Below are positions 27,603 to 35,935 of a stretch of 64,000 bases of DNA, piece after piece. The DNA is from Croceicoccus pelagius (GTDB lineage: Bacteria; Pseudomonadota; Alphaproteobacteria; Sphingomonadales; Sphingomonadaceae). Position numbers and translations under genes: made by a program. Position 1 is the first letter of the stretch, and each line of letters starts with the position of its first letter. A model generated the notes under the pieces. That model did no database searches. It was not told the DNA's origin and worked only from the letters and a program-made list of their open reading frames with translations. The DNA lies in NCBI RefSeq assembly GCF_001661915.1, contig NZ_LYWY01000032.1, positions 124,001-188,000 on the forward strand. Reading direction: 5' to 3'.

Positions 27603-28232
27603 TTGGACGCCAATAGCCTGGACAACATCTCTCATGCCGATCCGGCGCAGAGGAAAGATCGGGAGGACCGCTGGCAGCAGGTCGTTGCGGTTTCTGCCGC
27701 TCTCTTTGCCGAGAAGGGATACGAGGCGACTTCCCTGCGTGAAATTGCCGAGCGTGTCGGCATGCTCAAGGGCAGCCTCTATCACTACATCAACGGCAAG
27801 AGCGACCTACTGGTCCACGTCCTGCGCGAGGCACATTCACGCGGTGTGCTGGTTCTCACCGGTATAGCGGAACGCGAGGGTCGGGCCCTGGAACGGCTGG
27901 AAGACGTCATCACGGCCCATGCCAGGTACATCTTCACCGAACGCGTCTTTACCGCCGGTTTCATCGAGGCGCACCGCCATCTGACGCCCGATCGTGCGCG
28001 CGAGTTCGACCTTGCCGAGCGCAACTATCGCAAGGCGGTAGAACGGCTGATTGCGCGAGGTCAGGCCGAGGGCGAGTTGCGCCACGATATCGACCCGAAA
28101 GTCAGCGCGCTTTGTCTGCTGGGCTTTTTGAACTCGCTCCACGGCTGGGCAAAGCCTGCCAGCGGACTCACCACCCGGCGGCTTTGCGATCATGCGCTCG
28201 TCATGGGTCTCGGCGGGCTTCGGAAGGCCTGA
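27603..28232 (+). CDS. TetR-family regulator
   Basis: 209 aa. The HTH is KGYEATSLREIAERVGMLKGSLYHYINGKSDLL (in two helices), typical of TetR members that control fatty acid and CoA-ester catabolism. TTG start at 27603 with GGAGAGG just upstream. Its recognition helix (MLKGSLYHY) differs from the two palindrome-linked TetRs, so it probably binds a different operator, perhaps the CCAAAC inverted repeat. It is divergent from the Rieske operon and converges on the crotonase gene. Confidence 0.92.
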   Translation: MDANSLDNISHADPAQRKDREDRWQQVVAVSAALFAEKGYEATSLREIAERVGMLKGSLYHYINGKSDLLVHVLREAHSRGVLVLTGIAEREGRALERLEDVITAHARYIFTERVFTAGFIEAHRHLTPDRAREFDLAERNYRKAVERLIARGQAEGELRHDIDPKVSALCLLGFLNSLHGWAKPASGLTTRRLCDHALVMGLGGLRKA

Positions 28233-28243
28233 TGGTGCGCGGA

Positions 28244-29014
28244 TCAGTCCTTCCCGAAGGAGGCTCCGCGCTTTTCGGCATAGGCGGTAACGCCCTCTCG
28301 GCTGTCGGCGCTGTCCAGCGTCGCCTTGCCCCATGCATTGCCCAGCGCCAGCGCCTGTTCGATCGAGACGCCGGTCGAGAGATCGTACAACTCGCGTCCG
28401 TTGCGGATCGCCTGCCAGCTGTTTTCCAGCATCCCGCCAGTCACCGCCAGCGTGCGCTCCATCAGCTCGTCCCCCGGCACGACTTCGGTCACGACGCCAA
28501 GGTCGTAAAGACGCCGCGCAGGGAACAATTCGCCGGTCATGATCATCGCCAGCGCAGTCGCGCGCGGAACCTGCTGCGCCAGCCGCTGAATGCCGCCGGC
28601 AAATGCGAACAGACCGCGCTTCACCTCGCTCACGCCCATCAGCGCATGTTCGGCGGCGAAGACCATGTCGCAGGCCATCATGATCTCGAACCCGCCCGCG
28701 ACTGCCGTGCCATTGATCGCGGCGATCAGCGGCTTGTCGCGCTTGCGCTCGGTAATGCCGCCAAAGCCCCTGCCCGGGATCAACCCGTGACCCGCGCCGT
28801 GTTCGGCCGCTTCTTTCAGGTCCATGCCTGCACAGAACGCCCGGTCGCCCGTGCCGGTGATGACCATCGCGCCGATCGCGTCGTCGGCCTCCGCCTCGGT
28901 AACCGCCGCATCGAGCGCGGCAGATGTCGCGGCATCGAGCGAATTGCTTGCCTTCGGCCTGTCGATCCGCAGCACGCGGACCTTGCCGTGCGTTTCAGTG
29001 ACGAGACCCGTCAT
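28244..29014 (-). CDS. Enoyl-CoA hydratase/isomerase (crotonase family)
   Basis: 256 aa. The oxyanion hole is formed by NSLDAATSAAL and AFCAGMDLKE, and VAGGFEIMMACDMVFA is the crotonase signature. The two classical hydratase Glu residues are not both obvious (GVSEVKRGLFAFAGG keeps one). It could be a hydratase, isomerase or hydrolase. AGGAG lies upstream of the ATG. Divergent from the VOC gene at 29041 with only 26 bp between starts. Confidence 0.92.
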   Translation of the reverse strand: MTGLVTETHGKVRVLRIDRPKASNSLDAATSAALDAAVTEAEADDAIGAMVITGTGDRAFCAGMDLKEAAEHGAGHGLIPGRGFGGITERKRDKPLIAAINGTAVAGGFEIMMACDMVFAAEHALMGVSEVKRGLFAFAGGIQRLAQQVPRATALAMIMTGELFPARRLYDLGVVTEVVPGDELMERTLAVTGGMLENSWQAIRNGRELYDLSTGVSIEQALALGNAWGKATLDSADSREGVTAYAEKRGASFGKD

Positions 29015-29040
29015 GATCCTGTTCTCCTGGAGTGTGTTTC

Positions 29041-29505
29041 TTGAAAAGCTTTGCCAACCTGCATCACCATGGCCGTATCGTGACTGACATCGCGGCCTCC
29101 ATCACGGCGCTCGAAAGCGATCTCGGCATGACTTTCGCGCCTGTGCGCAAGTTCGATCCGATCCGTGTCTGGCTTCCCGAAGACGGCTGGGGCGAGGCGC
29201 ATATCGCGGTCACTTATTCGCGCGTCGGTCCGATCCACCTCGAACTGATCGAGATGCTGGCCCCCGGTCCTTACGAGGTGTTGAAGGCGGTCGCCACCGA
29301 TCATGTCGGCGCGTGGGTGGCAAACGTGGGTGACGAGGTAGAGGCCCTGATGGCCGATGGCTGGGACCTCGTCATGGCAGGTGCCTCGCCCAAGCATCGC
29401 TATGGGCAGATGGCGTACCTTTCGAAGGACGGCGGGCCGGTGCTGGAACTGGTGGGGGAACCGATCCGCCCGATGATCGAGGAATGGATCGCCTCGACGG
29501 GCTGA
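29041..29505 (+). CDS. VOC-superfamily protein
   Basis: 154 aa from a TTG at 29041. GGAG lies ten bases upstream; an alternative GTG at 29032 is too close to that site. Opens LKSFANLHHHGRIVTDI and has VGPIHLELIEM and GGPVLELVG at the fold ends, much like the VOC protein at 11.9 kb. Function unassigned (epimerase or lyase-like are possible). Confidence 0.8.
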   Translation: MKSFANLHHHGRIVTDIAASITALESDLGMTFAPVRKFDPIRVWLPEDGWGEAHIAVTYSRVGPIHLELIEMLAPGPYEVLKAVATDHVGAWVANVGDEVEALMADGWDLVMAGASPKHRYGQMAYLSKDGGPVLELVGEPIRPMIEEWIASTG

Positions 29506-29533
29506 AAGGCCCGCCACGATCACACCCGCAACC

Positions 29534-30685
29534 TCACAAAGTCGCCATGCTGCCGAGGACGACGGTGGCCTGACTGGACAGGGTGCCGCCGTTGCCGTGC
29601 GCGAGGGCAAGGTTCACATCTTCAAGCTGGTTCGCCGCCTCGCCGCGGATCTGGCGCGCGGCTTCGATGATCGCGAAGAGGCCGTACATGCCGGGATGGC
29701 AATAGGACAGGCCGCCGCCATTGGTGTTGACCGGCAGGCTTCCGCCCGGCGCGATCGCCCCCGATGCCACGAAAGGCCCACCCTCACCCTTGGCGCAGAA
29801 ACCGAGGTCTTCGAGAAACAGGATCGTATTGATCGTGAAGGCGTCGTAAAGCTGCACGGTGTCGAAGTCCGCAGGCTTCACCCCGGCCATCTCCATCGCC
29901 CGCGCGCCCGATTCCCGCGCGCCCGTCATGGTGAGGTCTTCTGCCTGCGACACCGAATTCCACCAAGCCGCAGCAGCAGAGCCCAGCACCGGCACCGGCA
30001 CCTTCGCACAGTCTTTTGCCCTGTCCATCCGCGTCATCACGATAGCGGCGGCGCCATCGGTCACAAGGCAGCAATCGGCTTTGGAAATCGGCGTGCTGAT
30101 CATGCGGGCCGAAAGACAGTCCTCCATGGTCAGCGGGCCACGCGCAAAAGCCTCGGGATTGGTCTGCGCCCATGCCCGAGCCGCCAGTGCGACCGATGCC
30201 AATTCCTCGCGCGTCGTGCCGAAGACATGCATGTGGCGCGCCGCTGCCAGCGCATAGTGGCTCAGCGGGTAGAGCGGCTCGTAAGGCGCGTCCCACTGGT
30301 CGTTCGTGATCTTGATCTGCAGCTTCCCGCCGCTCGTCCGCTGGTTCGAACCGTAAGCGATCAGCGCGCAGTCGATGTACCCCGCCTCCAGCGCAAGCGC
30401 GGCGCTGGCGACGTGGCTCATGAAGGCCGACCCGCCGGTGCGATTGTTGTCCGTATAGCGCGGCCTGATCCCGAGATATTGGGCAAGGGACAGCCCCGCG
30501 AAGAAGTCTGTAGGCTGGCAGACATAAAGCGCATCGACATCGGCCAGCGTGAGCCCCGCATCGTCGAGCGCCATCAACCCGGCCTTCGCGGTCAGCTCCA
30601 TCGAGGTATGGCCGGGAGCCTCGCCGACGCCATATGTCGCCAGGCCAGCAATCGCGGTTCCTCCGCGCGGGAATACGTCGCTCAT
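29534..30685 (-). CDS. Thiolase-like protein (lipid-transfer/SCP-x thiolase branch) without the nucleophilic Cys
   Basis: 383 aa thiolase fold. The usual active Cys position reads NRTGGSAFMSH, with Ser/Ala instead of Cys. The late region has YDAFTINTILFLEDLGFC and GGLSYCHPGMYGLF. This pattern fits the Ltp2-like retro-aldolase branch, which cleaves side chains of CoA-linked steroids and works with a DUF35 partner, such as the gene just upstream. Start overlaps the DUF35 stop (ATGA at 30685). The Ltp2-like reaction is inference from family and context. Confidence 0.88.
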   Translation of the reverse strand: MSDVFPRGGTAIAGLATYGVGEAPGHTSMELTAKAGLMALDDAGLTLADVDALYVCQPTDFFAGLSLAQYLGIRPRYTDNNRTGGSAFMSHVASAALALEAGYIDCALIAYGSNQRTSGGKLQIKITNDQWDAPYEPLYPLSHYALAAARHMHVFGTTREELASVALAARAWAQTNPEAFARGPLTMEDCLSARMISTPISKADCCLVTDGAAAIVMTRMDRAKDCAKVPVPVLGSAAAAWWNSVSQAEDLTMTGARESGARAMEMAGVKPADFDTVQLYDAFTINTILFLEDLGFCAKGEGGPFVASGAIAPGGSLPVNTNGGGLSYCHPGMYGLFAIIEAARQIRGEAANQLEDVNLALAHGNGGTLSSQATVVLGSMATL

Positions 30686-31050
30686 GCTGCCTCCCCTGCG
30701 AGCCGGAACAGCAAGACCGGTTCCTCGCCGCTCCTGTCGACGAAGGCCTCAACCTCCTGCCCGATCCCGAGCGTATCGGGCGAGGCGTCCTCGACCCGGC
30801 TCATCAGCCGCGCACCTTCAGCGAGATCGACCAGAACGACATTGTAAGGTTCTTGCGGCGGCTTGCGCTGGATCCAGGTCAGCGAATAGATCGTGCCCCT
30901 GCCCGAACCCTCGAACCATTCGAGCCCGCCCTCGCCCGTGCCGGGGGTGGCCACGCGCGGCGGGAAGACGGCCTTGCCGTGGGCCGTGCGCTGCAACAGC
31001 AAGCGCCCCTCGGCCAGCGCCTCACGCCATTCCGCTTCGGGTCCCTTCAC
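30682..31050 (-). CDS. DUF35/OB-fold partner protein with degenerate zinc ribbon
   Basis: 122 aa. The OB-fold half (GTIYSLTWIQRKPPQEPYNVVLVDLAEG) is clear. The rubredoxin-like zinc ribbon before it keeps its framing (LLLQRTAHGKAVFPPRVATPG) but all four Cys are gone. DUF35 proteins pair with thiolase-like aldolases, matching the coupled downstream gene. It starts with GTG overlapping the CoA-transferase stop (GTGA) and ends in ATGA with the thiolase. Confidence 0.85.
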   Translation of the reverse strand: MKGPEAEWREALAEGRLLLQRTAHGKAVFPPRVATPGTGEGGLEWFEGSGRGTIYSLTWIQRKPPQEPYNVVLVDLAEGARLMSRVEDASPDTLGIGQEVEAFVDRSGEEPVLLFRLAGEAA

Positions 31051-32264
31051 GCCGCGACACCTGCCTTTGCAACCGCGCCCTTGGCGACGAGATCCTCGAT
31101 CTCGGCCTCACTGAAGCCTGCATCGCGCAGGATCGTCTCGCCGTCGCCGCCCAGTCCGGGGCCGGGATCGCCGATCGCGCCGGGAGTGTCGGAAAAGCTG
31201 GTCGGGATGCCCGGGAAACGGATCGTGCCCATATCGGTATGACGCTCGTCCCAGAAGCCGGTTTCTTCCAGATGCGGGTCGACCAGCAGATCCTCAAGGC
31301 TCGCGATCGCGGTCGCGGGGATATGCGCGCGGCGGAACAGTTCGACCCACTCCTCTGTCGTGCGCGTTTCCAGCACACGCGCAACCTGGGCCAGCACCTT
31401 GCCGATATTCTGCGTGCGCGTCCGCATCGAGGCGTAGATCGGGTCCTTCGACCATTCGGGATGGCCAAGCTCTGCAAAGAAGTTCTGCCAGTGCCGGTCG
31501 TTGTAGATCATGACCCCGATATAGCCGTTCGACGTGCGATAGGGACGCCGCGCCTCCGACGTGGCACGCGGATATTCGGGCGGACCCTGCGGCGGCACGA
31601 AGAGCGAGCCGCAAAGGTGTTCGACCATTGTGAAGGATACCAGCGTCTCGAACATCGGGACCTCGATCTCCTGCCCGCGCCCCGTCTTCTCGCGCGCATA
31701 GAGCGCGGCCATGACGGAATAGGCGCCGGTCAGTCCGGCAACCTTGTCCGCGATCACTGTCGCCGTATAGGTCGGCACGCCGTCCGACAGCTTGGCCTGA
31801 AGATCGACGATGCCGGATGCGGCCTGCACGATGTCGTCATACGCCGGGTAGTCGCGATAGGGGCCATTTCGCGAAAAGCCGTACATGTTGGCGTAAATGA
31901 TACGATCGTTCGCCCCGCGCAGGGCCGCGTAATCGAGGCCAAGCCGCCCGATCGCGCTGGCCCGCATAGAATGGATGAAAACGTCCGTCTCACCCGCCAA
32001 CCGCAGGAGCGTATTGCGCCCTTCAGGGTTCTTCAGGTCGAGCACGATCGAGCGCTTGCCGCGATTGACGTTCAGGAACATCGCACCGCGCGAATGGTCC
32101 GGCCCCGGCGGAATAAAGCGCGTTGTATCGCCTTGCGGGCTCTCCACCTTGATGACGTCGGCGCCAAGATCGGCGAAGATCTGGGTCGCGTAAGGCCCCA
32201 TCAGCACGCTGGTCAGGTCCAGCACCTTCACGCCGGCCAATGGCCCCTTGCCGCGTCCGCTCAC
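31047..32264 (-). CDS. Class III CoA transferase (CaiB/BaiF family)
   Basis: 405 aa from GTG at 32264, which has GGAGAAG upstream; the longer frame starting at 32336 runs through operator site 7. GPLAGVKVLDLTSVLMGPYATQ is the family N-terminus. A likely catalytic Asp is in VIADKVAGLTGAYSVMAALYAR. GRGQEIEVPMFE follows. It moves CoA from a donor to a pathway acid, an ATP-free way to activate an intermediate. It is the first gene of the CoA-transferase/DUF35/thiolase operon. Confidence 0.93.
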   Translation of the reverse strand: MSGRGKGPLAGVKVLDLTSVLMGPYATQIFADLGADVIKVESPQGDTTRFIPPGPDHSRGAMFLNVNRGKRSIVLDLKNPEGRNTLLRLAGETDVFIHSMRASAIGRLGLDYAALRGANDRIIYANMYGFSRNGPYRDYPAYDDIVQAASGIVDLQAKLSDGVPTYTATVIADKVAGLTGAYSVMAALYAREKTGRGQEIEVPMFETLVSFTMVEHLCGSLFVPPQGPPEYPRATSEARRPYRTSNGYIGVMIYNDRHWQNFFAELGHPEWSKDPIYASMRTRTQNIGKVLAQVARVLETRTTEEWVELFRRAHIPATAIASLEDLLVDPHLEETGFWDERHTDMGTIRFPGIPTSFSDTPGAIGDPGPGLGGDGETILRDAGFSEAEIEDLVAKGAVAKAGVAA

Positions 32265-32332
32265 AAGTCTTCTCCACGCATCACGTTGTTCTCTTCCCCG
32301 CCCGTCTAGCGCAGAACCGTCCGCAAAAAAAG

Positions 32333-32346
32333 ACATACATGACTGT
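32333..32346. promoter_or_regulatory. Palindromic operator site 7 (ACATACATGACTGT)
   Basis: It lies in the divergent region between the CoA transferase (minus) and the TIM-barrel gene (plus). Identical to site 6. The poly-A before and T run after extend the dyad. Confidence 0.75.
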
Positions 32347-32377
32347 CTTTTCGTGTTAGCCGAAAGGAAAGCTGCAA

Positions 32378-32395
32378 GCCCCCTTCGAAGGGGGC
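32378..32395. repeat. Perfect 18-bp palindrome in a 5' leader
   Basis: GCCCCCTTCGAAGGGGGC, 30 bp before the GTG of the TIM-barrel gene. It could fold in the mRNA leader or bind a dimeric regulator. It is not followed by a T run, so it is not called a terminator. Confidence 0.5.
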
Positions 32396-32425
32396 AAGAA
32401 TGGCACTATCGAGAGGACCCGCCAA

Positions 32426-33229
32426 GTGAGCGACCGTTTCCCGCTTTCGCTGCACCACCTGACCGCGCTCGACGCAACGCCCGCGCAACTGGTCGAACTT
32501 GCCCAGGACAGCGGGTGCGCGCACGTCTGCCTGTTCACCTACGTGCCGGAGGCCGCTCGGGACGCGTTTGCGATGGTCATGCCGGACGACGTTCCGGCCC
32601 TGAAGGCGGTGATGGACAAGTGCGGGATAACTGCCTGCAACCTTGAGGTCTTCCCGCTCGACGGTACCGATGATGCAGCAGGCTTTGCCTCTGCGCTTCA
32701 AACCGGAGCCGCACTGGGCGCGACGCGGGCTACAGCGCATATTCACGAAGTTGCGGACGAAGCCGAAGCCATCGCACGATTTGCGGCGTTCTGCGACTTG
32801 GCCAAAGAACACGGCATCGTCGCCGGGCTAGAGTTCAATGCCTTCTCCGCCGTGAACGATATCGAGAGCGCGGCGCGCATCGTACACGGGGCCGGACGGG
32901 CGAACGGACAACTTGTATGCGATGCATTGCATCTGTTCCGCAACGGCGGGACGGTCGAGGCCGTTGCTGCGCAAGCCGACATCATCGGCTATGCCCAGTT
33001 CTGCGACGGGCCGATGGAGCGCGACCGATCCGAGTGGTGGCGTGAGGCAGTCGGCACCCGCGAACTGGCGGGCTGCGGGGAATTTCCGCTGAGCGAGCTT
33101 GCAGAAGTGCTTCGGGAGGGAACGGTCATCGAAGTCGAAATACCGCGAAAGGCCGAAATGAAAGCAGGCATACCCGCTGCCGACCGCGTCAGGGCAGCCG
33201 TCACGGCAGTAAGATCCGTGCTTCCTTAA
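32426..33229 (+). CDS. Sugar-phosphate isomerase/epimerase-like TIM-barrel protein
   Basis: 267 aa, AP-endonuclease-2/xylose-isomerase-like barrel. Recognisable positions are LEVFPLDG, ATAHIHEVAD, LEFNAFSAV (metal Glu), LVCDALHLFRNGG and EVEIPR. Members include isomerases and hydrolases of ring-cleavage products. GTG start with GAGAGGA upstream. Its stop shares a TTAA with the stop of the convergent TetR, so the two ends overlap by four bases. Confidence 0.85.
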   Translation: MSDRFPLSLHHLTALDATPAQLVELAQDSGCAHVCLFTYVPEAARDAFAMVMPDDVPALKAVMDKCGITACNLEVFPLDGTDDAAGFASALQTGAALGATRATAHIHEVADEAEAIARFAAFCDLAKEHGIVAGLEFNAFSAVNDIESAARIVHGAGRANGQLVCDALHLFRNGGTVEAVAAQADIIGYAQFCDGPMERDRSEWWREAVGTRELAGCGEFPLSELAEVLREGTVIEVEIPRKAEMKAGIPAADRVRAAVTAVRSVLP

Positions 33230-33858
33230 GTAGCCTTTGGCCGCATATCGATGATCTTGGCCTCCAGCATCTTGAGCAGGTGCGGGACCATGCCCTTTTC
33301 CAACGCGCCGGTCGAAAGGCTGGTCGCCATCCCCTCCATAAGCGTCTGCGATAGCGCGATGGCCTTGGCAAAATCGTCGGGCGCGGAGTGCCATTCGGGA
33401 TAGAGCGCGATCGCCTCGCTCATGAAGCGTTCGCGATATTCTGTCTGTAGCGGGCGCATGATCTCGGCAAGGACTTCGTCGGTGCGAGCCGCCATCGCCA
33501 GTTCCTGGAAGGCCAAGAAAGCCGGCTTCTGCACCTGCTTCCAATAGGCATAGACCATCGTCGCCGGTTCGTGGTCGCCGGCTTCCGACGACCTGCGGAA
33601 CGCGCGCAAGCGACGCTCGTGCAGTTCCACGATCGTCGCGCGAATCAGCGTCGCGCTGTTTTCGAAATGATGCAGCATCGCGCCGCGCGACAGGCCCGCC
33701 TCGGATGCGACCAGCGGCGTCGTCGTGCGCGCATAGCCTACCTTGACGAGGCACTGGATCGTCGCCTCGATCAGCCGCCCACGTGTCTGCGCGCTCTTGA
33801 TCGACTGGCGGGTCGGTGCTTGCTCTTCGCCTGCGGCTTTCTTTGTTCTTGTTGCCAC
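33226..33858 (-). CDS. TetR-family repressor, paralog B; candidate regulator of the palindrome regulon
   Basis: 210 aa, GTG start with GGGAG upstream. Same architecture as paralog A (17.4 kb): HTH with VASEAGLSRGAMLHHFEN, then QVQKPAFLAFQELAMAARTDE in the ligand domain. The recognition helices differ at one position only (MM versus ML). Operator site 8 is ~78 bp upstream of its start and has no other gene to serve, which argues for autorepression. Confidence 0.93.
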   Translation of the reverse strand: MATRTKKAAGEEQAPTRQSIKSAQTRGRLIEATIQCLVKVGYARTTTPLVASEAGLSRGAMLHHFENSATLIRATIVELHERRLRAFRRSSEAGDHEPATMVYAYWKQVQKPAFLAFQELAMAARTDEVLAEIMRPLQTEYRERFMSEAIALYPEWHSAPDDFAKAIALSQTLMEGMATSLSTGALEKGMVPHLLKMLEAKIIDMRPKAT

Positions 33859-33935
33859 TAGAGGCTCCCGAATTGTCGCCGGCCCCGCACTTGCAGGGCC
33901 GTTTTCTTTTCCGGCGCCTCTCCTACGCCAGTTAA

Positions 33936-33949
33936 TCAGTCATGATTGT
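33936..33949. promoter_or_regulatory. Palindromic operator site 8 (TCAGTCATGATTGT)
   Basis: It lies between the DUF808 gene stop (34004) and TetR paralog B (start 33858). The T run that follows is on the plus strand, as in the other sites. The likely target is the TetR promoter. Confidence 0.72.
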
Positions 33950-34003
33950 TTTTTTGCTCGCACTCGTCAATCCGTCGCGTGAATTTGCCCCCGATCGACA
34001 CCG

Positions 34004-34948
34004 TCAGTGACCGTCGCCGCCGATCTTCACGACCTTGTGGAGCACGAAAACGATTATGACGCCAAGGACAAGGCCCAAAATAGCCGAAGACGCCGCATAG
34101 GCGATCCATCCCAGCACGTTGCCCAAAGCGCCAGTCGTCATCTCGACGTGATGTTCGATCCCGTCGACCACCTCGTAGAGCGTGTGGAAGCCCAGATCGT
34201 GCGTGCCGTGTAACACGATCCCGCCGCCAACCCAGAGCATCGCGATCGTGCCGACGAACGAAAGCGTCGTAAGCAGGCGAGGCATCGCGGCGAGCAGGAA
34301 ATGGCCAAACTTCTGCGCGGCCTTTGAAGACTTCTTGGCCAGATGGAGGCCGATGTCGTCCATCTTCACAATGAGGCCCACGGCGCCGTAAACGACAACC
34401 GTGAACATCACGCCGATGATCGCGAGAACGATGGCCCGCTGCCACAAGGACACGTCCGCAATCTCGTTCAGGGTAATCGCCATGATCTCGGCAGAGAGGA
34501 TGAGATCGGTGCGGATCGCGCCGGATGTCCGCTTTTTTTCAAACTCGGCCATGTTCTCGGGCTCGTCCTCAAGCGTCTCGCCATGCTTGGCGCCGCCGAG
34601 TTTCTCGACAACCTTTTCCGCGCCCTCGTAGCAGAGGAACAGTCCGCCCAGCATCAGGATCGGGGTGATCGCGACGGGCAGAAACTCGCTCAGCAACAGC
34701 GCTGCAGGAAGCAGGATCAGCAGCTTGTTGCGCAGCGACCCCTTGGTGATCTTCCAGATGATCGGAAGTTCGCGCGCAGGCGTGATGCCGGTGACGTAGC
34801 TTGGCGTCACCGCCGCATCGTCGATCACGACGCCTACCGCCTTTGAACCAGCCTTGGAGGCCGCGACGCTGACGTCGTCCATGCTGGAGGCTGCGGCGCG
34901 GGCAATAAGGGCAACGTCGTCGAGAAGCGCGACCAGACCTGAGGGCAA
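34004..34948 (-). CDS. DUF808 family inner membrane protein (YedI-like)
   Basis: 314 aa with several transmembrane helices (LLILLPAALLLSEF, AIVLAIIGVMFTVVVYGAVG, LLTTLSFVGTIAMLWVGGGI, ILGLVLGVIIVFVLH). The N-terminus MPSGLVALLDDVALIARAAA and the DDAAVTP block are family signatures. Function unknown. TTG start with AAAGGA upstream. It lies between the catabolic island and the housekeeping block with no coupled neighbour. Confidence 0.88.
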   Translation of the reverse strand: MPSGLVALLDDVALIARAAASSMDDVSVAASKAGSKAVGVVIDDAAVTPSYVTGITPARELPIIWKITKGSLRNKLLILLPAALLLSEFLPVAITPILMLGGLFLCYEGAEKVVEKLGGAKHGETLEDEPENMAEFEKKRTSGAIRTDLILSAEIMAITLNEIADVSLWQRAIVLAIIGVMFTVVVYGAVGLIVKMDDIGLHLAKKSSKAAQKFGHFLLAAMPRLLTTLSFVGTIAMLWVGGGIVLHGTHDLGFHTLYEVVDGIEHHVEMTTGALGNVLGWIAYAASSAILGLVLGVIIVFVLHKVVKIGGDGH

Positions 34949-35049
34949 CGGTAATCCTTTCGAACCAAGTTCTGCAGGGCAGACGGTTCGACCGGCCCCA
35001 AGTTCCCGTTGTTAACCGGTGCCCGTAAAAAGGCAAACGCCCTTGCCAA

Positions 35050-35080
35050 AACGAAAGGGGCGGCCCCGCAGGGCCGCCCC
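35050..35080 (-). terminator. Terminator of rpmE
   Basis: GGGGCGGCCC, loop and GGGCCGCCCC form a 10-bp perfect stem. Read on the minus strand it is followed by TTTCGTTTT and lies ~50 bp after the rpmE stop. Confidence 0.82.
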
Positions 35081-35128
35081 ATCGTATCTTCTGCCCCGGC
35101 GGGGCACCTCTTCCCTCGCGGGAGGAGA

Positions 35129-35353
35129 TTACTTCTTGAGCTTGAGGCCGCCGAAGCGCTGGTTGAAGCGGGCGACGCGACCGCCTTCGTTCACCACGCG
35201 GTTGCCGCCGGTCCATGCCGGGTGGCTCGTCGGGTCGATTTCGAGCGTCAGCGTGTCACCTTCGCTGCCCCAGGTGGAGCGCGTTTCGAACACGGTGCCG
35301 TCGGTCATCTGCACCTTGATCATGTGGTAGTCGGGGTGGGTATCGGCCTTCAT
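35129..35353 (-). CDS. rpmE: 50S ribosomal protein L31 (Cys-free form)
   Basis: 74 aa. [19 protein letters not shown] and [20 protein letters not shown] are the L31 blocks. It contains no Cys, so it is the zinc-independent (C-) form. GGAG lies upstream of the ATG at 35353. Its placement after fabZ is unusual compared with the Enterobacterial order. Confidence 0.95.
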   Translation of the reverse strand: MKADTHPDYHMIKVQMTDGTVFETRSTWGSEGDTLTLEIDPTSHPAWTGGNRVVNEGGRVARFNQRFGGLKLKK

Positions 35354-35480
35354 CACTAATCTCCGTCGATGCGCCGGTTCCGACCGGCGGCACGGTGTGT
35401 CTTTCTGGAAAGCGGCGCGCTTAACCGCGAATCGATTCAAAAGCAAGCGAAGCGGCGAGTGGCGCCGCCTTCGCCTGTCC

Positions 35481-35924
35481 TTACTTCTCGATCATTGCGG
35501 TGAACTCGGCCTCACACGTGACGTTGCCGTCGATCGAGGCGGTGCCGGCGAACTTGCAGATGCGCGCGCGCTTGTGAACGAAGCTTACCTTGAGGTCGAG
35601 CAAGTGGCCGGGCGTGACCGGCGCACGAAACTTCGCGTTGTCGATCGCGAGGAAGTAGACCAGCTTGCCCGAACCTTCGAGGCCCAGAGCCTTGATCGCC
35701 AGCAGGCCGGCGGCCTGTGCCAGCGCCTCTACCTGAAGCACGCCCGGCATGATCGGACGGCCCGGGAAGTGGCCCTGAAAGAAATCCTCGTTGAACGAGA
35801 CGGCCTTGACCGCGTGGATCTCCGATTCCGGGTCAAGCGATACGACCCGGTCGACCAGCAGCATCGGATACCGATGCGGCAGGAGTTCGAGAACCTTTTC
35901 GAGTTCGAAACCCGTCTCGCTCAT
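35481..35924 (-). CDS. fabZ: 3-hydroxyacyl-ACP dehydratase FabZ
   Basis: 147 aa hot-dog dehydratase. Catalytic motif [20 protein letters not shown] with the active His near residue 53 and Glu in VEALAQ. It dehydrates 3-hydroxyacyl-ACP in fatty acid synthesis. It follows skp by 11 bp. The lpxD gene that normally separates them in LPS-making bacteria is absent. Confidence 0.97.
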   Translation of the reverse strand: MSETGFELEKVLELLPHRYPMLLVDRVVSLDPESEIHAVKAVSFNEDFFQGHFPGRPIMPGVLQVEALAQAAGLLAIKALGLEGSGKLVYFLAIDNAKFRAPVTPGHLLDLKVSFVHKRARICKFAGTASIDGNVTCEAEFTAMIEK

Positions 35925-35935
35925 CGATGTGCTCC

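Noticed and set aside
32265-32336. Longer start of the CoA transferase at 32336
   Set aside because: Runs through operator site 7; the GTG at 32264 has GGAGAAG and matches the family N-terminus.
33881-33915. GGCCC/GGGCC stem followed by GTTTTCTTTT, resembling a plus-strand terminator
   Set aside because: No plus-strand gene ends just upstream; the sequence lies in the 5' region of a minus-strand TetR gene, and the stem is interrupted by a mismatch.
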